From Limosilactobacillus caecicola (GTDB lineage: Bacteria > Bacillota > Bacilli > Lactobacillales > Lactobacillaceae), in NCBI RefSeq assembly GCF_943192935.1, contig NZ_CALPCI010000001.1, positions 1 through 64,000 of the forward strand: a stretch of DNA of 64,000 nucleotides, in the 5' to 3' direction. This document shows positions 54,524 through 63,490 of this stretch, piece by piece (within the stretch, counting starts at the first letter, position 1; every line of letters starts with the position of its first letter). Under the pieces are notes generated by a model. It saw only the letters and a list, made by a program, of their open reading frames with translations. It had not been told where the DNA came from and ran no database searches. Made by a program: the position numbers and the translations under genes.

Positions 54524-55051
54524 TTAGGCACCCGTGATGGCACTTGGAGTGACGTGGTAAGTATAGGTCTTGCCACCGTAGGTACCAGAAATCGTCCAAT
54601 CATTGGTTCCATTTTGAACAGCTGAGAAGTTATCAATGGAATCTGCCGTTGGTTGCGTTGGTTCACCATTACCGGCTTCCAATGAGTTGGCCCGTTGGTT
54701 ACCCAAGTGTTCCTTGACCATGTTCCGAGCATCCGTAGCCGTCATCACCGGCGTTTGCCGTTGACTAACGGAACTAGCAGTGGCACTGTTCTTGACACCA
54801 TTAATCGTCGTGTTCGTCGACGAAGAAGTGCTAGTGGTTTCTACGTCATCAGATGATGAGTTCTTGTTACTGCTTTGCTTTTTAGCACTGCTACTCTTGG
54901 CAGAACTAGAATGAGACTTTTTACTCTTAGTCACTTGACTACTTGCCGCCTTATCATGATTAGTTTCTGAAGTTGATTTATTCCCACACGCTGCCAATGA
55001 CAGGACCAGGGCACTCGCCAGCATCGTGGTTGCGATTTTTTTCATTTCCAT
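54524..55051 (-). CDS. Ser/Lys-rich lipoprotein
   Basis: About 175 residues from MEMKK at 55051 (AGGGG seven bases upstream). The signal has a lipobox LSLAAC, so the cysteine should be lipidated and the protein held on the outer membrane face. A long Ser/Lys/Asn-rich spacer (SKKSHSSSAKSSSAKKQSSN) leads to a small C-terminal domain of ~70 residues with TATDARNMVKEHLGNQ and DWTISGTYGGKTYTYHVTPS, similar to small lactobacillus wall-associated domains of unknown role. It lies directly downstream of the NlpC/P60 RDV protein on the same strand, 48 bp apart, with no terminator between, so the two may be co-expressed. Confidence 0.75.
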   Translation of the reverse strand: MEMKKIATTMLASALVLSLAACGNKSTSETNHDKAASSQVTKSKKSHSSSAKSSSAKKQSSNKNSSSDDVETTSTSSSTNTTINGVKNSATASSVSQRQTPVMTATDARNMVKEHLGNQRANSLEAGNGEPTQPTADSIDNFSAVQNGTNDWTISGTYGGKTYTYHVTPSAITGA

Positions 55052-55099
55052 TACTATACCCCTTTCTCTGAACGTCCACATGTCTATTATAACAGGAAA

Positions 55100-57673
55100 T
55101 TATAATACAACATAAAAACTTGGAGTGTAGTAAGCCATATTTGTAATCTTAACCACATCGCCAGTTTCTGGTGCGTGAACAAAAGTACCGTTACCAAGGG
55201 AAATCCCCACGTGGTATGGTGCGGCATCACTACCGAAGAAGACTAAGGCACCAAGTGGCGCATTGTAAACGTCGTAGTGGTGAGTACCTAAACTTTGTTG
55301 TTGGTATGTCGTCCGGTAACTGCTGCTTAAGCCGTAAGCCCATTGTACTAATCCAGAACAGTCAAAACCGGCTGGAGTGTTCCCACCCCAAACATATGCC
55401 GTTCCCAAGACAGATAAGGCCTTATCAACGGCAGTTTGTTGCTTGTCCATCAGGTTACCATTGCTGTCAAAGGTGTAGGTCTTACCATCAATGGTAACCG
55501 TCCCCGTAGCCATTTGACCAGTATATGGGTCGTAGTACTTGTTACCTTGCCAACCAGAGTTAACTGATTCAACCGTGACAAAGTCAACGTAATCGGAGTT
55601 ACCATCCGCAGAATTGGAGTAACGGTGGTAAACCTTGATTTGCTTATGTTGCATTGAGTCAGAAAGTGGAATGTCAACACTGAAACCAGATTCGTTGGCA
55701 TCCGCAATCCATGGGTAAGCTGCAGCAACATCTGAACGACTGATGTTCTTTTGGCTACCAGTTAATTCAGTCCGGTAAAGTTCGTTCCCGTTCAAATCCG
55801 TAATGATAATGAATTCGTGGGTCATTCCCTGGGCATTCATTGCGGCGTGCCAACCACTCACGTGGATGGTGCTGTCACCAATTGTAAAGTTATCAATCGC
55901 ACCGGCGTTGGAAGTGTATTCCCGGGTCCATTGATCACTGTGGTTACCTTCCCCATCAGCAGAGTCAGAGAACCGGATAACAAATTGGATGTTACCGTCA
56001 ATTTGACTGGAGTCAATGTTGAACGTCACGTTAAATCCACTGTTCAAGCTGTTGTTCACTTGTGAATAAGCCTTGGCAACGTCAGTCCGCTTGGTCAAAG
56101 TAACCTTTTGGCGGCTAACTTCTTTGCCATTTACCAACATGATAATGTATGGGTTCGTTTCACCATCAACGGTGGCGTTGTCAGCCATCCAACCAGTGAT
56201 TTGAACACCATTGGCAGTTTGCTTGATGGAATCAATGGAGTAGCCATAACCATTTAAGGTGATGTTGCCCATCCAGTTATCAACGTATGAGCCGGTACCA
56301 TCATCTCCGTTACCAGTGGTTGATAGGGAATACCGACTGACAACGGAGTAGTTATGTCCCTTAGTCAACAGGCTGCTGTCAAAGCTGGTGCTGAAGCCAG
56401 ACTGAGCGGCATTGACGTAGTCTGAGTAGGCCTTGGCAACGTCGGCCCGGTTAACGGAGGTAACCTTCTTGACGGCCACTTGGCGTTGAGCGGTGTTGTC
56501 ATATAAAATAATGTATTGAGCGTTAGCAAAAACACTGTTGTCAGTAGCGTTCCAGCCACTAACTTCAACAGTTGAACCGTTGCTTAAGTTAAAGCTATCC
56601 AGGTTAGCGCGGTTCGTGTTGTTTAGGTTGAACCAGTGGTCAACGTAGTTCCCAGCACCACCATTGCCTTCACTAGAATCAGAGTAACGACTGACGATCG
56701 CAATTTGATCAGAAAGTGAAGATAAACCGCTGTAGTTTAATGAAGCGGTGAACTTGGAATTAGCAGAGTTATAGACATTGTTAGTTGACGTGCCACTAGC
56801 AGTGTTGCTGACCTTAACAGAATCCAATTGCTTGCCAGTAGTTACATCGTAAAGGATCACGTAATGGTAATCCTTACCATAAGTTTGGTTGTTTGCATCC
56901 GTCCCACTAACGGTGATCGAACCATCTCCGTTGTTGGAAACAGATTCAAGGCTACTAGTTGATTGGTTCTTGAAAGTAACTGGTGAGAACCACAGGTCAG
57001 CGTAATCGCCTTCTCCATCAGCCTGATTACTGTAACGACTGATGATTTGAATCGTGTCGTTTAAGTAATCTGAACTGTTAATGTTAAAACTAGCGGTGAA
57101 ACCAGAATATTCAGCATTATAAATGTTGGGGTAGGCATTCTCAACGTCGGTCCGTTGGGTATTTTGAACGGCTTGACGAGCCAATTCTTTGCCTTGGGTT
57201 TGGTCGTAGACAATGATGTAGTGGTAGTCCTTACCATAATCCTGGTTAGAAGCGTTCCAACCTGAAACGGTTAAGGTCCCATCCGCTACACTGACACTGT
57301 CTAATGAACCATTGTTGCTCGTGTCAGAAGATTGTGGAGCTTGGAGATTAGTAGTTGTTGGTTCCCAAGTTTGGGTAGTAGTAGATGCTGTCGTATTAGC
57401 ACTCGTAGTGGTGGCTGCTTGGGCAGTCGTGTTGCTGGTAGCAGCACTAGTGGCGTTAGTAGTGGCACTAGTCGAGTTAGCTAAAGAATCTGAAGTGGTT
57501 GTGCTTGTTGTAGTGGAAACTGCACTTTGGGCATTGGCATTTGCAGTCGTGTCCGCTTGGACAGTCACACCGTTGGCTGCAAACGCACCCAAGGCAACCG
57601 AAACGGTCGCGATGGCTGCGTAGCACCATTTCTTACCACTTTTGTACATCTTGTAATGTTTCTTAGAATCCAT
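55100..57673 (-). CDS. Secreted five-RDV-repeat protein with wall-binding repeat and NlpC/P60 endopeptidase
   Basis: 857 residues. KxYKxGKxW signal (YKMYKSGKKW), cleavage near VQA. A Thr/Ser/Ala-rich linker precedes five RDV repeats (~120-690); repeat 2 is degenerate, with GTDANN where others have GWHA and no RDV motif. A glucan/choline-binding-like repeat (GWQGNKYYDPYTGQMATGTV) follows, then an NlpC/P60 domain: FDCSGLVQWAYG has the catalytic cysteine, YHVGISLGNGTFVHAP the histidine. It should cleave wall peptides (gamma-D-Glu-diamino acid bond). It is 28 kb from the main RDV array and more divergent, but has the same five-repeat plan. Confidence 0.87.
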   Translation of the reverse strand: MDSKKHYKMYKSGKKWCYAAIATVSVALGAFAANGVTVQADTTANANAQSAVSTTTSTTTSDSLANSTSATTNATSAATSNTTAQAATTTSANTTASTTTQTWEPTTTNLQAPQSSDTSNNGSLDSVSVADGTLTVSGWNASNQDYGKDYHYIIVYDQTQGKELARQAVQNTQRTDVENAYPNIYNAEYSGFTASFNINSSDYLNDTIQIISRYSNQADGEGDYADLWFSPVTFKNQSTSSLESVSNNGDGSITVSGTDANNQTYGKDYHYVILYDVTTGKQLDSVKVSNTASGTSTNNVYNSANSKFTASLNYSGLSSLSDQIAIVSRYSDSSEGNGGAGNYVDHWFNLNNTNRANLDSFNLSNGSTVEVSGWNATDNSVFANAQYIILYDNTAQRQVAVKKVTSVNRADVAKAYSDYVNAAQSGFSTSFDSSLLTKGHNYSVVSRYSLSTTGNGDDGTGSYVDNWMGNITLNGYGYSIDSIKQTANGVQITGWMADNATVDGETNPYIIMLVNGKEVSRQKVTLTKRTDVAKAYSQVNNSLNSGFNVTFNIDSSQIDGNIQFVIRFSDSADGEGNHSDQWTREYTSNAGAIDNFTIGDSTIHVSGWHAAMNAQGMTHEFIIITDLNGNELYRTELTGSQKNISRSDVAAAYPWIADANESGFSVDIPLSDSMQHKQIKVYHRYSNSADGNSDYVDFVTVESVNSGWQGNKYYDPYTGQMATGTVTIDGKTYTFDSNGNLMDKQQTAVDKALSVLGTAYVWGGNTPAGFDCSGLVQWAYGLSSSYRTTYQQQSLGTHHYDVYNAPLGALVFFGSDAAPYHVGISLGNGTFVHAPETGDVVKITNMAYYTPSFYVVL

Positions 57674-57842
57674 AAACTAAAAACTCAAGCCTTTCTTTAA
57701 ATACGTTTAATTTCTTTTAAGATTTAATTATCAATTTCAACGATTATTAGATTATCACAGGCAATCCCAGTTGTGCGTAAAACGGCGGTTTTGTTATTGG
57801 ATTGATAATAATCGACATACTGTTGTAACACGAATGCAATAT

Positions 57843-57867
57843 AAAAAAGATGACCATGTCGGTCATC
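57843..57867 (-). terminator. Terminator of the rml operon
   Basis: Minus-strand GATGACC / GGTCATC hairpin with TTTTTT, ten bases after the rmlD stop. Between it and the RDV gene start (57673) is the upstream region of that gene, with no other feature seen. Confidence 0.88.
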
Positions 57868-57876
57868 CCTTAATCC

Positions 57877-58722
57877 TTATTCAGTTACATCAGCTAAAAA
57901 TTGCTGGAGTGCTTCTTGCCAGGTTGGAATCGTGAAGCCAGTTGCCTTGGCTTTTTCGAGACTCATGACTGAGTGACGGGGACGATAGGCCTTTTGCGGA
58001 TATTGTTCTGAGGTCACCGGTTGGACATCCACATCGTGATCCTTCAGGATCTCACTCGCAAATTTAAACCAGGAACAATCACCGTCATTCGACAACTGAT
58101 ACATGCCAAATGGCGCATTCGTTTGTACCAGGTGCAGCATGAACTCAGCGAGCGTCCGTGTCCAGGTTGGCCGCCCGACTTGGTCATCGACCACTGTAAG
58201 CTTGTCATATGTTTCAGCCAGTTTGAGCATCGTAAAGACAAAATTATGACCGTACTGGCCAAAGACCCACGAAGTCCGAATGATGTAATAATCGGTCAGA
58301 GTATTTTCAACGGCCTGTTCCCCGGCTAACTTGGCTTTTCCATATTCGTTTTTGGGATTAGTTGGGGCATCCACTTGGTATTCACCTTGGTTGGTCCCAT
58401 CGAAGACGTAATCAGTACTAATGTAGACCAGCTTAGCGCCGACCTTTTTGGCTGCGTCGGCCACGTTTTGCGTTCCATCGACGTTAACTTGCCAATTCAA
58501 ATCCCTTTTCTCGTCTTCAGCCGCATCCACAGCTGTAAAAGCAGCACAGTGAAATATCACTTGCGGCTTTTCCTGCGTAATTACCTTCATTACTTGGTCA
58601 CGGTCTGTAATGTCCATTCCTTGAGAATCAAAGGCGGTATAAGCGATCCCCTGTTCATCGAGCAAATGACAAAGTTCCGTCCCCAATTGTCCATTACAAC
58701 CCGTAATTAAATAATCTGCCAT
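57877..58722 (-). CDS. rmlD: dTDP-4-dehydrorhamnose reductase
   Basis: 281 residues of the short-chain dehydrogenase fold. ITGCNGQLGTEL binds NAD(P)H, and the catalytic YGKAKLAGEQ (Tyr-x3-Lys) and STDYVFDG are as expected. It performs the last step to dTDP-L-rhamnose. Preceded by GGAGGG and by a hairpin after rmlB (58735-58761), which may reduce but not abolish its expression from the upstream operon. Confidence 0.93.
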   Translation of the reverse strand: MADYLITGCNGQLGTELCHLLDEQGIAYTAFDSQGMDITDRDQVMKVITQEKPQVIFHCAAFTAVDAAEDEKRDLNWQVNVDGTQNVADAAKKVGAKLVYISTDYVFDGTNQGEYQVDAPTNPKNEYGKAKLAGEQAVENTLTDYYIIRTSWVFGQYGHNFVFTMLKLAETYDKLTVVDDQVGRPTWTRTLAEFMLHLVQTNAPFGMYQLSNDGDCSWFKFASEILKDHDVDVQPVTSEQYPQKAYRPRHSVMSLEKAKATGFTIPTWQEALQQFLADVTE

Positions 58723-58734
58723 TGTCTTCCCTCC

Positions 58735-58761
58735 AAAAAAGAGGGAGCTGAACTCCCTCTC
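58735..58761 (-). terminator. Intercistronic terminator/attenuator between rmlB and rmlD
   Basis: Minus-strand GAGGGAG / CTCCCTC with a five-base loop followed by TTTTTT. It sits between two genes of one pathway, so partial read-through or a separate rmlD promoter is implied. Confidence 0.8.
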
Positions 58762-58770
58762 AGATTAATC

Positions 58771-59754
58771 TTATTTTAATTGTGCCTTGGCCTTGAGTGG
58801 ACGCCACCAGTCTTCGTTACTGGTGTACCAATCAATGGTTTTGATAATACCAGTATCAAAAGTGTATTCTGGCTTCCAACCCAGTTCCGTTTCAATCTTG
58901 GTTGGGTCAATTCCGTAACGACGGTCGTGCCCTAACCGGTCTTGAACGTATTCGATCAGGTCTTCAGAGGCACCAAGGTGTTTAACGATGAGGTGAACAA
59001 TTTCGTTGTTGTTCCGTTCGTTGTGGCCCCCAACATTGTAGACCTCACCAGACTTACCCTTGCGTAAGACCAAATCAATGGCCCGGCAGTGGTCCATGAC
59101 GTATAACCAGTCACGGACGTTCTTACCATCACCGTAAATTGGTAACTTCTTCCCATCCATGGCGTTAGAAACCATCAATGGAATCAACTTTTCAGGGAAT
59201 TGGTAAGGACCGTAGTTATTAGAACAACGGGTGATGTTGACGTTTAAACCGTAGGTATTGTGGTAAGCCCGCACCATCAAGTCAGCACTCGCCTTGGAAG
59301 CTGAATATGGTGAATTAGGTGCTAATGGGGTATCTTCGGTAAAGTAGCCGTCAGCACCAAGGGTTCCATAAACTTCGTCCGTAGAAACCTGCAGGAACTT
59401 TTCAACACCTTCCCGCTTGGCAACGTCCAGCAGTGCTAGAGTTCCTTGAACATTAGTTTCGACAAAGGCCTCGGGATGCAGGATGGAACGGTCAACGTGG
59501 GATTCGGCCGCAAAGTTAACGATGTGGTCAATATCAAATTCGTGAACCAAATGTGTCACTAGTTCACGGTTAACGATGTTGCCCTTTACGAAGTGGTAAC
59601 GAGGATTGTCCTTGATATCGTCAAGATTATGAATGTTACCCGCGTAGGTTAACAGGTCCAAATTAATAATGGTGTCATCTGGGTGTTCAGCTAACATGTA
59701 GTGGATAAAATTACTACCGATAAAACCGGCACCACCGGTAACTAAGATATTCAT
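58771..59754 (-). CDS. rmlB: dTDP-glucose 4,6-dehydratase
   Basis: 327 residues. NAD-binding VTGGAGFIGSNF at the N-terminus, VSTDEVYGTLG, and the catalytic YSASKASADL. Converts dTDP-glucose to dTDP-4-keto-6-deoxyglucose, step two of dTDP-rhamnose synthesis. Part of rmlA-C-B-D with five-base spacing to rmlC. Confidence 0.96.
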   Translation of the reverse strand: MNILVTGGAGFIGSNFIHYMLAEHPDDTIINLDLLTYAGNIHNLDDIKDNPRYHFVKGNIVNRELVTHLVHEFDIDHIVNFAAESHVDRSILHPEAFVETNVQGTLALLDVAKREGVEKFLQVSTDEVYGTLGADGYFTEDTPLAPNSPYSASKASADLMVRAYHNTYGLNVNITRCSNNYGPYQFPEKLIPLMVSNAMDGKKLPIYGDGKNVRDWLYVMDHCRAIDLVLRKGKSGEVYNVGGHNERNNNEIVHLIVKHLGASEDLIEYVQDRLGHDRRYGIDPTKIETELGWKPEYTFDTGIIKTIDWYTSNEDWWRPLKAKAQLK

Positions 59755-59759
59755 ACTAA

Positions 59760-60332
59760 TTAGTCCTCCCCATACGTAAAGTTAATTTCGGCATCCTTGA
59801 ATGATGGATGGTGTTGGTCCTTTTCAGACAGGATCAGGTGTTCCTTTGGCATTGGCCAATCGATGTTAAGGTCAGGATCATCAAAGGCAATTCCGCGATC
59901 CGCTTCAGGAGCGTAGTAGCCATCGACCTTGTAAGCCACGTTTACGTTAGGTGTTAAGGTCACAAAGCCATGGGCAAAACCCTTTGGCACTAACAATTGA
60001 CGGTGGTTGTATTCACTGAGGATAAATCCTTGCCACTTACCATAAGCCGGGGAACTCTTCCGAATGTCAACGATCACATCGTAGATGGCACCAGTAACGG
60101 CCCGCAATAACTTCGTTTGCGAATATGGGGCTAATTGATAGTGCAAACCACGCAAAACACCTGGTTCAACAGAGAGGGATTGGTTATCTTGAGTAAATTC
60201 AACATCAATGCCCGCCTTTTCAAACTTATTCTTGGTGTAGGTCTCAGTAAAGAACCCCCGGTGGTCACCAAAAACGTCGGTTTCGACGATTTTGGCATCA
60301 GGTAAATTTGTATCTAATACTTTTAAAGCCAT
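59760..60332 (-). CDS. rmlC: dTDP-4-dehydrorhamnose 3,5-epimerase
   Basis: 190 residues of the cupin fold. VFGDHRGFFTETY, the catalytic histidine in GVLRGLHYQ, and VPKGFAHGFVTL. It inverts C3 and C5 of the 4-keto intermediate. GGAGATATACAATG-type start context, 12 bases after rmlA. Confidence 0.96.
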   Translation of the reverse strand: MALKVLDTNLPDAKIVETDVFGDHRGFFTETYTKNKFEKAGIDVEFTQDNQSLSVEPGVLRGLHYQLAPYSQTKLLRAVTGAIYDVIVDIRKSSPAYGKWQGFILSEYNHRQLLVPKGFAHGFVTLTPNVNVAYKVDGYYAPEADRGIAFDDPDLNIDWPMPKEHLILSEKDQHHPSFKDAEINFTYGED

Positions 60333-60344
60333 TGTATATCTCCT

Positions 60345-61214
60345 TTAGTTTTCACGGGCCAGCCGTAACATGTACTGACCATAATCATTCTTCTTGAGTG
60401 GTTGGGCCAACTTGATCAGTTGGGCCTGATCAATGTATCCCATCCGGTAAGCAATTTCTTCCAGGCAAGCAACCTTCAGACTTTCCCGCTTTTCGATTGT
60501 GGAAATGAAGTTGGCTGCTTCAAGCATCGCATCGTGGGTCCCAGTATCTAACCAAGCATACCCCCGACCCATGAGCTTCACATCTAATTGGCCCGCCTTC
60601 AGGTATTCGTTATTAACATCCGTGATTTCTAATTCACCACGGTCAGAAGGCTTGATTTGCTTAGCAATATCCACGACATGATTGTCATAGAAGTAGAGCC
60701 CGGTAATTGCATAATTGCTCTTTGGCACCTTCGGCTTTTCTTCAATCGACAAAGCATGTTGATGGTCATCAAATTCCACGACCCCAAACCGTTCTGGATC
60801 GTTAACGTGGTAACCAAAGACAGTGGCGCCAGTATCCTTTTGCGCAGCAGATTGCAATAATTTTGACAGGCCAGAGCCATAGAAAATATTGTCACCTAAA
60901 ATTAAGCAGACACTGTCATTACCAATAAAGTCGGCACCAAGGATAAAGGCTTCAGCCAAGCCATTTGGCTTTTCCTGCACTTTGTATGAGAAATTCATCC
61001 CTAAATCAGAGCCATCGCCCAATAGGTTTTGGAATAGTGGCATAAATTCAGGGGTAGAAATTACCAACACGTCACGAATTCCAGCCAACATTAACGTGGA
61101 CAATGGATAATAAACCATTGGCTTGTCATACACTGGAATTAATTGTTTTGAAATACCACGAGTGATCGGATACAAACGTGTCCCTGAACCACCCGCAAGA
61201 ATAATACCTTTCAT
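60345..61214 (-). CDS. rmlA: Glucose-1-phosphate thymidylyltransferase
   Basis: 289 residues. The N-terminal nucleotide-binding signature [31 protein letters not shown] is diagnostic; ILGDNIFYG and the C-terminal [10 protein letters not shown] are typical of the RmlA family. It makes dTDP-glucose from glucose-1-phosphate and dTTP, the committed step of rhamnose precursor synthesis. Rhamnose is probably a component of the polysaccharide exported by the Wzx protein encoded upstream. Confidence 0.96.
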   Translation of the reverse strand: MKGIILAGGSGTRLYPITRGISKQLIPVYDKPMVYYPLSTLMLAGIRDVLVISTPEFMPLFQNLLGDGSDLGMNFSYKVQEKPNGLAEAFILGADFIGNDSVCLILGDNIFYGSGLSKLLQSAAQKDTGATVFGYHVNDPERFGVVEFDDHQHALSIEEKPKVPKSNYAITGLYFYDNHVVDIAKQIKPSDRGELEITDVNNEYLKAGQLDVKLMGRGYAWLDTGTHDAMLEAANFISTIEKRESLKVACLEEIAYRMGYIDQAQLIKLAQPLKKNDYGQYMLRLAREN

Positions 61215-61257
61215 GGTAGCCTCCCTATAAAGATTATCAAAAATATTTTATCATTTT

Positions 61258-62040
61258 TTAGTAAATAATTCTTTCCTTAATCAGCTTAAGTACTTGCTTA
61301 CGGCCCGCAGAATCCATATTGAATACTGGTAAATACTTAATTTGGGCCTGACGCTTAATCAACCATACATTCAATAATCTTTCTCCAAAAAAGCCGTACA
61401 ATCTTTGTTGATATTTATCATAATTTGAAATATCCGTTGCTAACTCTACTTTGCTTAAGACTGAAAATAGCCATTCACAATAATTATCCATTTCCTGTTT
61501 AGTTGTATAAAACATATTATAAAAGGAGCCCTTTTTTGAGTGTTTCATGTATTTATCGAAAGCAGGCTTATAGTCTGGAAAATCTTGTGTGATTATTTTT
61601 TCAAGAACCCGTAAATCGTTTATGTTATGATTTCTATCAAATTGGTTCCATAGTGTGCCCGGACCACCGCTTTCAGGTTGGGGAACAATCCATTGATAAC
61701 CCTCGCGTAATAGTGCATCAAGTTCGTCTGTTCGAATAGGATTTACGTGCCCACTAACAAGCATTTTGCAATACATAGACTTCCGATTATTAAAGCTAGC
61801 AAAAAATCGTCGATAATGCGACAATCCAACATTCTTGTTTTGATTAGGATTCTTCCACATCCAATAAAGACCTGTGAGTTCACAATAACTTGGGTTTTTA
61901 TCAGATATGTTCACACCAGTATTATCCGTCAAAAAATCATCTGGATTAGAATTTTTATTAGCTCCCACCATCAATGGCTTATACCCATCAGGCAACAATG
62001 TGTAGTTAAAATGCTTATGGGTGATAACATACATTACCAT
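61258..62040 (-). CDS. DUF4422 family protein, putative polysaccharide glycosyltransferase
   Basis: 260 residues. YVITHKHFNYTLLPDGYKPL at the N-terminus, NISDKNPSYCELTGLYWMWKN and GLSHYRRFFAS are the family's conserved blocks, often annotated as galactofuranose or exopolysaccharide glycosyltransferases. C-terminal YGFFGERLLNVWL resembles the end of the domain. It presumably adds a sugar to the repeat unit, and galactofuranose is suggested by the neighbouring glf. AAGGAA nine bases before the ATG. AT-richer than the rml genes. Confidence 0.8.
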   Translation of the reverse strand: MVMYVITHKHFNYTLLPDGYKPLMVGANKNSNPDDFLTDNTGVNISDKNPSYCELTGLYWMWKNPNQNKNVGLSHYRRFFASFNNRKSMYCKMLVSGHVNPIRTDELDALLREGYQWIVPQPESGGPGTLWNQFDRNHNINDLRVLEKIITQDFPDYKPAFDKYMKHSKKGSFYNMFYTTKQEMDNYCEWLFSVLSKVELATDISNYDKYQQRLYGFFGERLLNVWLIKRQAQIKYLPVFNMDSAGRKQVLKLIKERIIY

Positions 62041-62054
62041 AATAAAATTCCTTA

Positions 62055-63488
62055 CTAATTTTTTTCTTTCCGTTTATTAATTAATTTTACAGCTTGGTCA
62101 ACAATCGGGGCGTGTAGTAATATAACGCCAACACAGTATACAATCGCTCCCGCAGCTACTTCAACAAGAAGATTAGGGACCGACATACTTATAATACGGC
62201 TTAATCTGAATACGATCACAAACATAATAATACCACTCACAAGGTATTTCCAAATAGAATCAAATAATTTTCTCCGGCTTATTGTATTTCTAATATAAAT
62301 TAATTGTACTGCCGTGACAGCAAATTCAGAAATTACCGTTGAAATTGCCGCACCTTTTGCATTCCAGATTGCAATTAATAAAACATTAGAAATAATATTC
62401 ACGATTGCACCGATAGAAACTGAAATCGTATATTCATTAGTTCTATTTACCGGCATTAAATATTGCGTCCCAGTAACGTTACTCCAAGCAATAAATAAAA
62501 TGATTGGCGACTCAAACATCATTAATTTACCGGCAGGTGCGAACGAAGCGCCTAAAAACCAGGGAGCTAACGGGACTGCAATTGCCATTAGCCCAAACAT
62601 CATTGGGACGGCTATAGCCGTAATAAAGTCAAAAGAATTATAAAGACTTGTGCGAACTCCTTTGATATCGCCGTTTGAGAACTTGTTTGCAATATGAGGT
62701 AACATAACTTGTCCTGAAGCCGTTACAACTGCTAAAACAACCTTAACAATTTTATCAGTATTTTCAAACTGACCTAATTGATTTTGGGAAGACATTCTCC
62801 CCAACATCAGCCTATTCACCACAAGATATATTTGAGTTGTAATAGTCGGAATAAAGAGTAGTAAAGATGGATAAAAATGGGAAAATGGTTTCCAATATTT
62901 AATTGGGACCCATTTTATAGCCTTACGTAAATATGGCCATAATGTTAAATTCCCAGCTAAACTTGAAAAGCCTAACAATAAAATGTATTTCCCTAAATCT
63001 GCATGACCTTTAACTAATAGGAAAATCAGAGCTACCGAAATTAACTTTACTATTAGGTTTCTTGTAACGATCCTTTGAAAATCTTCCATTCCCATAAAGT
63101 ACCAGGAAACATCGACTCCTGCTGCAACAATCCATAGCGACTGTAAGAGAAAATACACTTTAAAAGTGGAGCTAAAGATCAAAACAGCAACAAGATATAA
63201 TGTAAGAGCTAAAATAATTGTTAAGCCTTGTAATAATTCAATCCCCCAGAATATTCTGGATCTTTCTTCAAGGTTCTCCCGATGATACGCAATTTCTCTG
63301 TTACCATACAGAGCAATTCCCATCTGACCAAACAACAAAAAGAAGGTCATCCAGCTATTCGTATAAGAGTTAATCCCAACCAGATCAGGCCCCAATACAC
63401 GGGAGATGTAGGGAACCGTGATTAGTGGAACAATCAATAACAGGACTTGATATACCACGTTATACAAATAGTTTTTAATAACCTTCAT
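62055..63488 (-). CDS. Polysaccharide repeat-unit flippase (Wzx-like, MATE/MOP superfamily)
   Basis: 477 residues, about twelve to fourteen membrane helices. NYLYNVVYQVLLLIVPLITVPYISRVLGPDLVG is the typical N-terminus of the polysaccharide synthase/Wzx family, with LNSYT-like GINSYTNSW and GNREIAYHRE following. It moves the lipid-linked repeat unit across the membrane before polymerisation. It lies two bases from glf and 14 bp from the DUF4422 gene. No Wzy polymerase is present inside the window; it should be to the right. Confidence 0.9.
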   Translation of the reverse strand: MKVIKNYLYNVVYQVLLLIVPLITVPYISRVLGPDLVGINSYTNSWMTFFLLFGQMGIALYGNREIAYHRENLEERSRIFWGIELLQGLTIILALTLYLVAVLIFSSTFKVYFLLQSLWIVAAGVDVSWYFMGMEDFQRIVTRNLIVKLISVALIFLLVKGHADLGKYILLLGFSSLAGNLTLWPYLRKAIKWVPIKYWKPFSHFYPSLLLFIPTITTQIYLVVNRLMLGRMSSQNQLGQFENTDKIVKVVLAVVTASGQVMLPHIANKFSNGDIKGVRTSLYNSFDFITAIAVPMMFGLMAIAVPLAPWFLGASFAPAGKLMMFESPIILFIAWSNVTGTQYLMPVNRTNEYTISVSIGAIVNIISNVLLIAIWNAKGAAISTVISEFAVTAVQLIYIRNTISRRKLFDSIWKYLVSGIIMFVIVFRLSRIISMSVPNLLVEVAAGAIVYCVGVILLHAPIVDQAVKLINKRKEKN

Positions 63489-63490
63489 CT

